From Macrolepiota albuminosa (taxonomy: Eukaryota > Basidiomycota > Agaricomycetes > Agaricales > Agaricaceae): 64,000 nt of DNA. The position numbers and the translations under genes are program-made. Shown one piece after another: positions 35,074 through 47,581 of the stretch. Under the pieces are notes generated by a model, which saw nothing but the letters and a program-made list of their open reading frames with translations, did no database searches and was not told the DNA's origin. Where the stretch lies: assembly GCA_027475525.1 (NCBI GenBank), contig JAMWFC010000044.1, positions 807,340 to 871,339 on the forward strand. Direction: 5' to 3'. The stretch's first letter is position 1; every line of letters begins with the position of its first letter.

Positions 35074-38000
35074 TCATTCCTCGTCAGATTCATCAGGGGG
35101 TCCTCCACTGATATCAACTTTCCCCTTCTCATCCATATGCGCGTTCTCATAGCTTGCATCGATACCCGCATCCTTGCAAGCGCGTTCCTCCTCTTCCGCG
35201 AGTCCTAAAGTATCTTTGGGTAGCCAGACGGTGCGCTGTGGCCGTGACACCGCAGGATGCGCAAAACCGTAATCGTCAACAGCCTGAGTGGGCTGAGGAT
35301 GTTGGAGGCTGGCACCACCCTCATTTTTCCCGGGGACAGGCTTCTCAAGGACAGAAACTTGATTTTTGTTGTCTGTCGAAAGTGTCTGCCCTGCAGCGGG
35401 CTGACTACCCCATGTCCGGTCTTTGATGCTCAGTGGCAGCGACTTCAGAAGAGGGCCATAAGAGTTGTTAAGGATAGCATGGAAGCCTGCCTAGAATTGT
35501 GATATTAGATAACTTGACATGATAGAAAATTTGAGTAGTCGACATACAGTGAGAACAATAAGCACAACCATGAGGGCGCCTTCGGGGACTGCGCTTGTAT
35601 TTCGGTTCTCGTCCCGGGCAAGGAAAAACAAGGCTGCCAAGCACACCTGCTGAACGTAGAGGCCGACGAAAACATGCTGAATGGCTTTGGGGAAGAACAA
35701 GCCTCCAGTCTCACTTGTCGATGGCTGATCGTAAACCCAAAGGAAAAGGTATTTGTAAAGCATGTAGAATCCGAAGAACGTCGCACAAGCCAAGCCATTG
35801 ATGATAGGCGAGATAATAGAGTATCCAAACGCTAGAAACACAATGATCAGCAAAAAAGACGGGGTAAGTATGTTGCATATATGTGCTTACTTATAACAAC
35901 AAGAAGGGTGACGTTGGGAAAAGTTGTACCCCAATCCACACTGCTGAGCCCAAACTTGATACCATGGACGGAACGAGGGGTACTTCCTAGGATCAAGAGC
36001 TTGACGTAGTAGATGATCAGAGGGACGATCTGCAGAAAGCCTGCCGCGACTACAGACAGACCCTGAAGGACGATATACCTGGAGAGTTGTCATTTTTAGT
36101 CAGGAAGGGACGGAGACAGAGTACGGCTTACGTGAGGAAGAATGTAGAAGCTCCTGGCAAGTGTTCAGCGAGAAGGGAAGGCACTGAGGTAGGATTGTTG
36201 ATGAGGCCAGGCAACGATTTGATGATACCCGAACTAAGCGTGACGACAAAGAACGAGTGCTGAAAAGATATTAATGGAGAAAGCACATTACCATATAATA
36301 TTCACGTACCACAACCAGGAAAATGAAGAAGCGAGTCATTAACGAAAGTTCCAATCCATTGCGCTTGGGGATGCCCTCGAATCGGGCAAAGAGACGAAGA
36401 ACGATAGGTAGTAGCATCATGAGTACGGCAAGGAGGACTGGAGGCAGGATACCCGTAATAATGCCAACGACAACCTTTGGAAGCTTGCAAAGCCATGCCA
36501 GCCAGGAAGTACTGGCACAGAGACCGTAAACATTGGATACTATACCAACGAACGCGACTAGAACGGGAGTCAGACACACAGTTCGATAATCAAGGGGCAA
36601 ACCATACCAGGAATAGTCCAAAAAATGATGAGTCCGGCCGTTGCTGCCCAACTGATCGCGATGCGAACCTATAAATCCATCGTATCAAATTCAATCGTAA
36701 ACATACTGGAAAGCATAGTACCTTCCGCTCGTAAGGATTCATGGACAGATTGGACCAAATGATATCTTCAGGGGCAACCTCAATGTATTTTGCACCTGTT
36801 GAGATGATAAGTTGTCATTCAAAGGTAACATCGTGTGATCTACCCACTCATACGGTATGGGTCGTGATGCGTCAAAGACTGTTTCGCCAGATGTGCCGCA
36901 ATTTGGTTGTGGAACGTGATGAAAGCACTATTAACGGGCGGGTAGGACTTGCGTCCCTCCTTATTCTTCTGATTCGTACCCGTCGTCTCTTCATCGACCT
37001 CTCCCTCAATGCTATCCTTGTCAATAGGGTCATCGCTGCGGTCACGCACGCCCAGTCCGTCGTTCTCAATGATGTTCCTGCCCTCGGTGAGGAGCTCTGT
37101 ACAAGTTCGAATTTCACTTCGACACCACTCAATGGTATCAACCTTCTCGCCCACGAAAGGTATCCAGCCGAGGCGATGCTGTGGCCTCTGATCCCTCGGA
37201 ACAGACACGACATCTAGCGACTGAGCAGCCTCAAGATCTGCCGCGTTTCCACCCTTTTGGGCTTTCTTGATGGCAGCGAGGCGGAGATTGGCCGCTGTTT
37301 TCAGCAACGAAGTCTCTGCAGACTCGAGTTTATTGCATGCAGCAAGGCGCCTGTCGTAGATGTCTGGGAGTTCTTTGAGATTTCTGACGTATAGTGAATA
37401 GGGGTACCATGTCAGGGGTTCAAGAGAATACCTACCGATTGATCCAGATTTTCTTCACGCCACCAGGAAGGTCATTAAAGGTATTGTAAAGGGCTTCTGT
37501 CGATAGATATTTCGCTGGAATACCAGTCACGAGAAGAGTATTGGCTTGTGTTGTCTTTGCGTGTGCTGGGCTGATAAGGAACTGCTGCCGCTTCAAGACG
37601 AAAGCCTTCATCTCCCGCCGAAGATTGTATAGTATCCAAACTGGTATTCATGTTGGTAAAACATAGTGACAAATCTGTCTAGGGCTCACCAGTAAAAAAA
37701 TACACAAGAATGATATGAGCTGCATATCGCTTTTGCTGAGTCGGCCCAATGTTACCGAAGGTGAATTGATCCAGTCCATCCCCATTGCCGGCACTTGTGT
37801 TGACACTATCCACAGGCATCAAGATGACCCAGGAAAAAAACCAGATAGGCAGAAGAATCTTCGTCATCATCCGGAGGAAGCGAACAAAGAAATACGCGTC
37901 TAATCCATTCGTCCTCACGACATCCCGGTAATCTGCTTTGAAAACAGCGATGGGCCATAGAAATATCGATTTACTCAAAGGTTCGACGCGTTTCCTCATA

Positions 38001-38371
38001 AAATTGTATTCGTTAGTAATATGTCACTTCGTCAAGCGTCATAGAAACGGAAATATCTTGTTCCGAACGCGTCTTTGCTTGGGGGACTTGTCTCTGCTGC
38101 GCACTCGCACGACAAGTCACGAGCAATGGGATGCACAGTTTTTGTAAGTCGAATACTCACGAAGGCGGTGGAACATAAGTTCGTGGTTCATATATCGCCT
38201 TGAACCATGGTCGCAAAACTGTAAATGCGGCGAGTTCAGCACCGAAGACGATGGCGTTGAACACGAGGGCTGTCACAAACGTCGCTGTCGACGCCGAGGG
38301 GGCTTGAGAGATGTCTGACCTGGATGACAAGTTAGACGAGGGCGGGGTGAGTAGAGTAGGGGTACGTACAT
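35074..38371 (-). CDS. OSCA/CSC1-family calcium-permeable stress-gated cation channel (DUF221)
   Basis: Thirteen coding exons: 38371-38370, 38319-38161, 38096-38049, 37994-37690, 37640-37436, 37383-36848, 36795-36722, 36668-36608, 36557-36310, 36259-36132, 36078-35891, 35831-35548, 35490-35074. They sum to 885 codons (884 residues). The start codon is split by an intron (AT|G). N-terminal helices end at RPWFKAIYEPRTYVPPP. Family blocks: NGLDAYFFVRFLRMM, TLLVTGIPAKYLS, LPGGVKKIWINRNLKELP, SAKYIEVAPEDIIWSNL, RFFIFLVVHSFFVVTLSSG, and the last membrane segment FGFYMLYKYLFLWVYD. A disordered acidic tail ends the protein. Homologues are osmo- and mechanosensitive channels of the plasma membrane. 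The exon 3 acceptor (38096 or 38093) is the least certain point. Confidence 0.92.
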
Positions 38372-39471
38372 GACGGACAAGATCAACCCACCAATGTGGT
38401 TTGATACCTTTTAGTATTTGACGTCAGCATAGCCCCAATTCGGATCATCCCCATTTGCCCTCTCTCTCAAACCGTCATCTCTCCACTCTATTGCTCTGTA
38501 GCCGTACCTACGTTGAGTGATGGAATTTTAAGTCGTTGAGTGAAAGATCTCAGAGACGATGAATGGTACTTAAACTTCTCGCTTTCAACCAATGTACGAT
38601 CTATATTTAATTTAATGTGGCGGGGCAATCGATTTATATTTGATTCTGACTAATCTCTCAAACCCTTATTCGCTTCTGCAGCAGATACGACATTTGTTAC
38701 TCGGAACTCTCGAAAATCATCAGAGAAAAGCAAGAGATAGTTCCATGAGTTGTTGAAGAAATTGGAGAGTCGGGACCTGCATGCTCTCGGTTCCCCGGGC
38801 CTTACCGACTATTATTGACACTTCTGGAATTGCTTCCAAGTTCTGATTGTAACGTACATTTCATCAATCTTGCTTTCGGACAAATGCTGTGTAGACATTT
38901 TTTCAATGGTTCTCGTGGCTAGCCATGAGATAACTTGAAGTTTTTGCGATGCCTTGCGATGCCTGTCGTGATGTGTGGCGTGGTAATGTTGTATCAAGGG
39001 TGCGGACTCCGACTCGGAAATAGTTCCCCTCAAGAAATACTTCCAGGTAGTCTCAATGTTATGGCAGCACCTCCTCACAATACCCAGCTGGAAGCTCGTT
39101 CTCTCACCAATTCTATAAGTACAAATCGCGAGCACAACGGAACGGACCTCTACTATTTTAATTACCGGTCCGGACCTCGCCACGACTGCGTGTGGTGCTT
39201 GTTGCTAAAATAGGTGTGACCGGTGTTTTGTTCTTGACGCTCATCTCTTCAATCTTCTATGTAATTACTCACACGCATTCCATCGTCGCAACATTTTACG
39301 ATCGACGAAGAATTCATATAGAAGTACAACATTTTTACATGATAGCAAGGATAATTCTATGACTAAGCTTCATCGATTAAAATGGTGGGGTTCACAACTT
39401 GCGGGGGGTTCACAAATAGAATTATCCTGATAGCAAGAACGACCACGGATGAGTTATAGCTTATAGATAGA
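38372..39471. other. Intergenic between two minus-strand genes
   Basis: Contains the promoter of the channel gene and the 3' end of the DUF155 gene. Overlapping frames on both strands at 38812-39213 show no family features. A 13-bp perfect inverted repeat (aggataattctat 39348-39360, atagaattatcct 39416-39428) with tgatagcaag beside each arm is the only structure seen. Confidence 0.45.
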
Positions 39472-41382
39472 TCATGACGCTTGAATCATCATTCGGTCAA
39501 GAACTCGAAGAACAGCCTCCCTAGTAACGGGAGTGGATGTAGGAGGATGCGGCGTTTCCCTCAACGTGTCATGTGCAACTAAGCGCGCGATAATTTCACC
39601 CTGCAATACAATATTTGAGAATCAGTATGTACAAGGTGACTGTAAAGAAACGAACCAGTTCCACAACAACGGCAATTACAATGAGCCTACATATGTGATA
39701 GTCAATTTGTGACACAAGGAGGGCTTATGGAATGTTCTTTACCAGATGACGACCCAGGTTATCCGATTCATCTCATTATTATTCAAATGGTCATGAATCG
39801 CATCCAACTAGTATCGCAAATGTTGCATGAATACGCAGCTGGCAGAAATTTAGCAAATTTAGAACTCACGAAATCACTAGCAACACCAAGCTTCTCATTA
39901 AGCGCCTGCACCCGTCCCTTAATCTCCATATATTCTCTGACAGCTTCATATAGCTGGCCCAAGCTCGCCTCGCTCCAGAACAACTCCGGCACGTCGAGGA
40001 CGTTGGAAACCAGATTCACATCGCGGCGCAATTTGAAGAGGCGACCTGTAAGCTTAAGGGCATTTCTGCGGCGAAGTTGCAGTTTACCAGAAACTGCGAG
40101 CTGAGAAGGAATGGAACGAGCAAGAGAAGAGGATAGAACTTCCTGCGCTACCGTTTCGTACCTTGCGAGAAGGGTAGACTGGGCAAGAGCGTGGGCAATG
40201 GAGAGTTTGAGGAGGTGTGAGCGGGATTTGAGAGCTATGAGGAATTAGTCAACGCACGAATCATACAATGACAGGGAATTCACTGAAAAAATCGTTATAT
40301 ATTCTTGGATATGCAATTTGAGGGTCATGCTTTAGAAAAGGTGAGCACTAGAATTAGAGAGCATGGAAAACGTACGGTGAAGTGACATTGTTCAACCTCC
40401 CACTGGTCCTCTTCCAATGGACGCCTTATGATCCCAGCCTTTGCGATGTCCTCCAGAATGTCGCGTTCCTGTCGTTCATGCAGGCCGAAGAACACAACGA
40501 CTCCATACTCAAAGAAAACCACTTCTGCAACGTCTTCTTCAAATTTAGGACGCGGTGGTGACTGCCAATGAACCTTGGGCTGACGAGGACTTTCAGCCTC
40601 CGATAACGATGCGTAAAAAGGCTCTTGCTCTTCGGCTTCTGAAGGAAGGGGTAGTTCGCTGATGTCGTTGGGAAGGGATCCAGGTTCGGCGTAAGAAGAT
40701 ATATAGCCTGCATGGGAGTTGCTTGGTTGAGGTGTATGGGTGTCGAAGTACGTTCCTTGATAGCCGTCTTCTTCCGCTTCAGAAAGACCAGCGAAAACCG
40801 ACTTTTGATTGGGCAATGTGACAGGTGCGGACGAACGGACGTTCGTATCGGGTCCATAACCTGGCAACAGTGGTAAATGGTACATCTTTTTGTCGTAGAA
40901 ACAAATGTCAAATTAGCGTTTACAAAATGTTGGATTGCGCCACTTACGACATACAAAGCTTCGTCAAAAACTCTGGGCGTGACATTGTGCTCCCGCTTCA
41001 GAAACGAAGCCAATAACTTGGTTTTAAATGACTCGGCAACACAGTAAGCAGTCAACCTCTTAAATCCTGACTCTTCCCTCTGATCTTTGGTCATTCGTTC
41101 CGCCTGACTCTTAAACTCTCGTACACCGTCTGTTTCATACCCAAGCATGAGGTCTTCATCAAGGAAAGGTTTCGTTTGTGGAGCGGACGGAAGCACTACC
41201 AGCTTTTGTGATGTTTTTGACGTCCGTTGCGCTTTTGGTCCCGCAGAAGTAAGGGAAGCGCGTCGTGCAGCCATTGGGTCGTCAACTTTCGTCGATGGCA
41301 TACGTACCAAAGGGCGACGGCGCCTTCCTGGAAGCTTTGGGTTCGATGGCATTCGTATAGGGTCTGGTCTCTTATTCGACAT
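39472..41382 (-). CDS. RMD1/Sif2-family protein (DUF155)
   Basis: Seven exons: 41382-40948, 40885-40376, 40329-40284, 40234-39870, 39807-39743, 39686-39656 and 39600-39472, total 527 codons (526 residues). A basic disordered N terminus (RRRRPLVRMPSTK) is followed by TAYCVAESFKTKLLASFL. DUF155 proper runs from VVFFEYGVVVFFGLHERQER through DQWEVEQCHF, DPQIAYPRIYNDFF and SRSHLLKLSIAHALAQSTLL to NALKLTGRLFKLRRDVNL. A single C-terminal helix WVVIWLIVIAVVVELGEII anchors it. In yeasts relatives (Rmd1, Rmd8, Sad1-interacting Sif2) are poorly understood and linked to sporulation and microtubules; a mitochondrial relative organises translation. All joins are in phase. Confidence 0.9.
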
Positions 41383-41903
41383 TGCTGTATTCCAACTTCA
41401 ATCATCTCCGCACTTTGAATCAACAAGTTTTTGAATAACTCACGTTACTTTGTCAGGAACTTAGCTAGGTAAGCGACTGAGCTTTGGAAGAACTCGTCAA
41501 CAAGTTTTTGAATAACTCACGTTACTTTGTCAGGAACTTAGCTAGGTAAGCGACTGAGCTTTGGAAGAACTCGCTCGATGAGTAATGACACGTGTATGAC
41601 CAGAAGGAGATATGTCAAACATAAGTAAATGCCGGACAACAGGGCCGGAGATGATGTCACTTTTCATGCGCGATACTCGTGAGTATCAGCGTCAAACAAG
41701 CAAAGACAAGAAATTAAGAGAAAATTGGAATTATCAAAACCCCTTGCCTTCAGCAATACCTTGGATAGGGAGATCACACCCTTAAGGAAATCATCAGGAA
41801 AAGTACCAGGAGGGAATGAAATTGTAAGCGTTAAACAGAAGTTATTACGATCTCTTTCAACAAGCAGCCATTCAAGCGTCAAAGCGTGAACGTTAGTTTC
41901 CCT
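41383..41903. other. Intergenic between two minus-strand genes
   Basis: Holds the promoter of the DUF155 gene, including a 77-bp duplication, and the 3' end of the RmlD-like gene. No gene seen. Confidence 0.5.
41420..41573. repeat. Exact 77-bp tandem duplication
   Basis: Copies 41420-41496 and 41497-41573 are identical, upstream of the DUF155 start codon. Confidence 0.95.
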
Positions 41904-43237
41904 TTATTTCTTCAAGTATGCAGTCCACCACTCTTCAAACAACGAAAGACCAAGAGAGGCATCTCCGTTCACACCAATATGCAGATCTTCGGTCTCCCTA
42001 GTATAGAGTTGACAGTCGCGAGGCCGCGTCGTTGCCTCGGTGCCGGTCGGAGGTTGGGCATCAGGAACTATATGCTTGTGCGGAAGATCGAGAATCTTGG
42101 CGAATACGAGGCAAATCTCATATTTAGTATATGGCTCTGCAGCAGAGTAATGTAAGATAAGAGGGATAGGACCCTTGCAGCCTTCATAGCACCAAGTCAG
42201 AGAAGGCGGATGAAAAGTTCGAAATCGCATACCGGATAGGCGAACCAAGAAATTTGATATATCGAGTACATTTGTAGGGTACCGTGTAGCGTAATGATCC
42301 ATTTTGTATACCTTCCCCGACTGGTCTTGGACCACGTCGAGGAGGATATTGATCGCGGAATCAGAATTCTTCGGAGCAGGCCCATATCTGAAAGGATTAA
42401 TCTGTACATATATATAGTCCGATGGATTATCGGAGACGAACAATACTGGTACACGCAGCACGATGACAGAGGCTCCGTTAGCCGCGAGAACAGCAAGTTC
42501 CCCATCTCGCTTAGATTGACCATAAGATTGCAGAGGGTTAGTCGGAGACGAGGGAGTGTATGGAGGCGATGTTCCATCAAAGACGTAATCTGGTGATGCT
42601 CGTAAATGATCCCTGTCGAAAGTTGATCTGAATGGACAGTCGAACCTGTTGATATGTATACCAAAGTAAAGCGCAGCTTTTTCGACAGGGATGCCAGATG
42701 CCCAGGTACTTTGGAATTTAACTGGATGTTGAAATAATCTCAATGTCCTGTTACTTTGAGTTGGCTGTTGAAACTTGCAATGCGAGTTCCTTCAGGATCC
42801 TAGAAGCCACATAGTCATCAATTTCAACTTCCACGCGAAGCACAGAAGAAAATGGGGGCGGGGTGAAGAGGCCTACCTTCTCTGCCACATCTGGCCGTCT
42901 TTCAGCGGCGCAATGTATCACCCCTGAAAACCAAAAGTTCATATTCCCGCTGAATGGAAATTGCCATCGCGCAACAACATACAATCCGGCTTGAAATCCG
43001 CGAATAACTTTTCTACTTCTGCTTCCTTAGTAAGATCGAGCTGCACTAGCCCTTCACCCGATCTTGTATGAGAAAGTCCAAGGACCTCGTGATGGGCGTT
43101 CACAAAAGCTTCACAGACCGCAGTGCCTAAGACACCAGACGCGCCTGTGCACGATGATAAGATCCAGTAAGATCCTAGTTGTCAGGTCACGAAAGATGAA
43201 TAGAAATCTTACCAGTGACGATGATTCTCAATGTCAT
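41904..43237 (-). CDS. MAT2B/RmlD-like NAD(P)-binding protein
   Basis: Eight exons: 43237-43213, 43144-42983, 42923-42877, 42799-42755, 42721-42646, 42589-42442, 42387-42233 and 42181-41904, total 312 codons (311 residues). The Rossmann nucleotide loop TGASGVLG is split by intron 1. Then KPDWVIHCAAERRPDVAE, VYISTDYVFDGTSPPYTPSS and the catalytic-type YGQSK (YxxxK) follow, with a C-terminal substrate-binding half. This is the extended SDR branch of RmlD (dTDP-4-dehydrorhamnose reductase) and of MAT2B, the regulatory subunit of methionine adenosyltransferase. Fungi lack rhamnose synthesis, so the MAT2B-like role is likelier, but this is inference. It is divergent from VPS16. Confidence 0.88.
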
Positions 43238-43603
43238 TTTCTCGTCCAAACTTGTTCAGTGATTCACGAGGCTGGGGCTGCTGATGATAAAACACAAGCG
43301 TAAATATCGATTTTTGCCTCCGATCAACAACCACTGTTTTCTAAGATGCATGGGCGGGCGCTGCTATCATAGAACATATTTCATGACTCTTGCATATTTA
43401 TGTTAAAATCTTGTTGTTATTGTTACACTCATCCGGACTTCGTGGACTTGATTATTCTAGTTTATTCAAATTATAAAAAGAACTCCGAGCCCAAAATAGG
43501 ACTGTTCACGTGGCTTTGGTACGATCGCGTGTGCTGAATTACGCCTCCTTGGACACCAGTAGATATTGCGGTGTTGACGCTGCTGTTTCGAGAGGCTCCT
43601 ACA
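43238..43603. promoter_or_regulatory. Shared divergent promoter of the RmlD-like gene and VPS16
   Basis: 366 bp between the two start codons, transcribed outward. AT-rich near the centre (about 43370-43480). No obvious TATA box. Confidence 0.5.
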
Positions 43604-46600
43604 ATGGCCGAGCATCCTACAGCAACATGGGAAGCTATGCAAGATGGGAACACGTTTTACCGACGGCAGCAACTCTACACCGTGACTGGCAAACTTCCGA
43701 ATCTTGGTGACTATGTAGTGGCTGGCTGTAAGCATGGGGGTCCAATAGGTCATTTTCATGTATTCTTTCTCGCTCAGTTGATACTTATGTTCGCCAGCTA
43801 TCATGCGTGATAGTTCAAAACTCGTTGCTGTAGTAGGCCCAGAGCGGGCCGCGACATCTATCACCAGATCACGAATACAGTTGTATTCGCCAGCTGGCGA
43901 AGGCATTCTATCGCTTAGTGTGGATACTGTTGTCTCTTGAGTTTTGAGTATACTGACATAACTGTAATTCTTGTAGTGGGATCAAGGCAGAATTATTCGT
44001 TTCGGTTGGACCGCAGACGAAAGACTGGTTGTAGTGAACGAAGAAGGTGTCTACAGACTATACGACTTGCAAGGAGATTACAAACAGCATTCTCTGGGGA
44101 ACGAAGCCTCTGAGGTAGGACTTATTGACGCTCGCATCCACGGCAGCGGTCTCGTGGCCATGACTGGGGCGATGTCATTACTAGAAGTCAAAGGTTGGGA
44201 AGGTGGACGGCCGCTTATATTGGCTAATCCTGGTAGGTATCAGTAGCTCCATGCACGAGAGATAGCTGAGGATGAGTAGGACTCACTGAACCACCTCATG
44301 TATGGTCTGTCATCCCTCCCGACGTCAATATCTCGAGACACGCCGAGGTCCTTCTATCAGTGGACTCAACAATATTGAGCGTTGATAACTTGGAAGTTGT
44401 AGATCAACGAATTTCGCGCGGACCATTTACTCATATATCCCCATCACCCAATGGGAAATCACTTGCACTTCTCACGTTCTCTGGTTTACTATGGGCGGTA
44501 TCAACAGACTTCCAAAGAAGCATGGCCGAGTTCGATACAAATACAATACACGAAGCTGAGGGGCCTGTGCGACAAGTAGAATGGTGTGGAAATGACGCGA
44601 TCCTGGTTACTTGGGATACTTTGGTGGTTTTAGTGGGACCTTATGGCGACACACTCAAGTACGCCGCAACTGTATCGTTTTCTAAACCGGGGGATGGAAC
44701 AGTCATTCCAGGTTTCTCCATTCCGGGCCAACATTCGCCGTGACAGAGTTGGATGGTGTCAGGATCATGGGTCCGGACGTTTGTGATATGGTTCAAAAGG
44801 TCCCGAGTAAGCAGCAGCCGAACAGTCCTTTGCCTCGCATTGATTAACATTGACGTTCAGAATCTTCCTTGTCAATCTTTCGCCCGGGTTCAACGACACC
44901 ATCAGCCATCTTGTACACTGCATGGGAGAGTTTTACGCAGCGTCTGCCTAAAGCTGATGAGAGTATTCGAAGTATACGCCCTGACCTTACAACTGCGGTG
45001 GATGAGTGTATCGATGCGGCTGGACAGGAATGGGAACCGTATTGGCAGCGTCGGTTGCTCAATGTAGGCTGCTCGATTAACTCAATAAAAACATTGTTAA
45101 TCCCTTGTTTATCAGGCTGCTAAATTCGGACGCGGGTTTCTTGACCTTTATAATCCCACAGATTTCATCAATATGGGACAAACACTTAAGGTCCTGAATG
45201 CCGTCCGGTTCTACGAGATCGGCATACCCCTGACATACTCACAGTAAGCACATATTTAAATCCCTTTTGTTAGACTACTGATCTCTGGGAAAGATACACA
45301 TATGCATCACCCTCTCAACTGGTCAAAAGACTGACGTCCCGCAATCTTCATCTTCTAGCCCTACGAATATCATCGTTCCTATCTCTCAAGCCTGATCCTG
45401 TATTGAAGCATTGGGCTACTGCGAAGATACTTCGGTCTCGGCCAACCACAACGGGAACAGGGAAAGATGCGGAACTGAGTGGGGATGATGAGGTTTGTAA
45501 ATCGATAGTGCAGAAGTTTGAGCAGCTTGGAGGGGACGACGTGAGTTATGCGGATATTGCGAAGAAAGCTTGGGAGGCGGGGCGTTCGGGGCTTGCGACC
45601 AAGGTGCGATGATGCTCAGATATTGTGATCTTTTACCAATGCTAATTGGAATGAATTCTTTTCAGCTACTGGACCATGACACGAAGGCGTCAGATCAGGT
45701 CCCGTTGCTTCTTACAATGAAGGAAGACCGACTTGCATTGGAAAAGGCCGTGGATAGTGGAGATACCGACCTTGGTAATTCATATCTCTTGCATAGACAG
45801 TTGATGTTGATTGATGATAGTAATTTTGTCGCAGTTTATCACGTCCTTCTACACTTGCACAAGAGGTTGACCATCGGAGACTTCTTCCGACTCATTGAGT
45901 CCGGTGGTCCTAAGCTGGTATCTGCAAGTCGGCTCCTAGAGGTTTATGCAAGGGAGCAGAACAGGGAAATGCTCCGTGATTTCTACTATTCGGACGATCG
46001 CTGGGTAGAAAGTGCTGTTTTGTCGCTGGACGAAGCTGCCAGCAGGCTCAAGGTCTGTCGATCACAGAGTAACTTAGTAAAGTTATCTTCATGCTGACTG
46101 ACGTAGGACCAAAATTCAAGACTTTCGGCTGTGAAAGCTGCTCAGAAATTTTTTTCAGATGATAAGGATCGCGCTTTCGAAGCCAGGGTAGGAGTGTGAC
46201 CGTATTATATCTTCGTACCACTCACTGGTTTCTTCGCACTAGATGATGGAAGAGTCCGTCCGCCTTTTGACGTTCCAACAGCAGCTAGAAAGAGAGGCTG
46301 ATGGAAAGGTGGAGTTTTTCGGGACGAGCGTCAATGAGACGCTACGATTGTGCATCCTCAATGGGTTGTCCAAGCGGGCAGATAAAATCAAAAGTGATTT
46401 CAAAGTGCCAGATAAGAGGTCAATTTATTTCCTATCGTCCATTGGTTGTATTACATTATGATGATTTTCTCATGGAACAGATTCTGGTACCTGAAACTTC
46501 ATGCCCTAACGACCCTTGGCGACTTTGAAGCTCTTGAGGCCTTCTCAAAATTAAAAAGAAGCCCGATTGGGTACGAGGCCTTTGTTCGACACCTTGTCGA

Positions 46601-46949
46601 TACGGGGCACGCGCGGCCTTCTCAAAATTAAAAAGAAGCCCGATTGGGTACGAGGCCTTTGTTCGACACCTTGTCGATACGGGGCACGCGCGAGAGGCTG
46701 TGAAATATGTACCGAGATGTGACGGTCCGAGAAGAGCCGAGATGTATGTCCTTTGTGGGGAATGGAGGCTGGCGGGGAATACGTGTAAGGAGAGGGGGGA
46801 TAAGAAAGGGTTAGAGTGAGTGCTTTTTGCTGTCTTTCAGGTGTTATTTGACCATATATGGTGTTGATGGATATAGGGATTTGAGAAAGAGGGCACCGAA
46901 CTCACTGGTTGAGAGAGAGTTAGATCAGATCCTGGTGGGGATGAAGTAA
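43604..46949 (+). CDS. VPS16: Vacuolar protein sorting protein VPS16 (HOPS/CORVET core)
   Basis: Fourteen exons: 43604-43748, 43798-43919, 43977-44232, 44280-44658, 44712-44806, 44861-45063, 45116-45243, 45294-45603, 45666-45774, 45835-46052, 46107-46187, 46243-46418, 46481-46815 and 46877-46949. Counting the 77-bp duplication in exon 13 once gives 851 codons. The N-terminal half is the beta-propeller ([20 protein letters not shown]). The C-terminal half is the helical solenoid ([77 protein letters not shown]). VPS16 with VPS11, VPS18 and VPS33 forms the core of the endosome/vacuole tethering complexes. As written, the duplication ends the protein early at 46629-46631. Confidence 0.94.
46538..46692. 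repeat. 77-bp tandem duplication in VPS16 exon 13
   Basis: Copies start at 46538 and 46615, period 77, with no mismatches. Removing one copy makes exon 13 258 nt and keeps the frame to the natural stop at 46947-46949. Confidence 0.95.
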
Positions 46950-47220
46950 AGGACATTCTAAGTGTAGCTTCAGCAGCGTCTTTCTTTCTCTTATTTCCTC
47001 TTGTTTTCATTGTAAATACTCTGATCTATTGTTTTATTCCAACCGTTTATACTTCGAATTCCAACGTCATTTTCCAATACGGCCCTGTCTTCGTGCTTGC
47101 CGGAGCCGCATAACATGGGAACTCCAATAGGAAGTATGGTTATACATTGGCTCAAAGTTCAATCGGGCCCAGAATAGGACCTGCCATAGTCATAAAAGGA
47201 ATTTAAAAGACGTTGGAATG

Positions 47221-47227
47221 TATAAAG
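47221..47227 (+). promoter_or_regulatory. TATA box of the small secreted protein gene
   Basis: TATAAAG lies 35-41 bp before the start codon at 47262. Confidence 0.55.
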
Positions 47228-47261
47228 ACCCATGGTACCTCATTCAGAACCGTTATTCAAC

Positions 47262-47581
47262 ATGAGATTACTTGTACTTTTTGTCGCTATCTCTTTTGTC
47301 CATGGCACAACCGCGCAGCTGGAATGCGCAACTTGCCCCTCAGCAGACCTCGCTGAAAATCCGCTTGTTGCCGCCAGTGGTGGAACCCCAGGTGTACCCA
47401 GGTTCTGCGGGTAAGTCTTGTGTAGCTTTCCATTTGCAGAAGCTTTATCAGAGGTTCACATAATTATTCTGTAGTTTCTCTTCAGGTGCTGATGCTGACC
47501 CAGAAATCTATTGTTTATATTCCGTAAGCGATCCATTCTATTCGCCATCCAAACTTTTGTCAGAACCGAATCCTAGAATGA
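47262..47581 (+). CDS. Small secreted cysteine-containing protein
   Basis: Three exons, 47262-47410, 47475-47523 and 47564-47581, give 71 residues. An N-terminal signal peptide is clear (MRLLVLFVAISFVHGTTA, cleavage probably near AQ-L). The mature part has four cysteines (CATC pair, FC, YC) in a Pro/Gly/Ala-rich context, including VPRFCGFSSG and DPEIYCLYS. The last join, giving a six-codon final exon, is the weakest. No family known to me. It differs in pattern from the two knottin-like genes that follow, but the neighbourhood and size suggest a secreted-protein cluster, perhaps effector-like. Confidence 0.6.

Noticed and set aside
38812..39213. Overlapping frames of 90-120 codons on both strands
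   Set aside because: No domain, splice structure or clear start; composition like intergenic DNA.
43604..46949. Calling VPS16 truncated
   Set aside because: The early stop arises only from the second copy of a 77-bp duplication in exon 13; the downstream exon and natural stop are intact.
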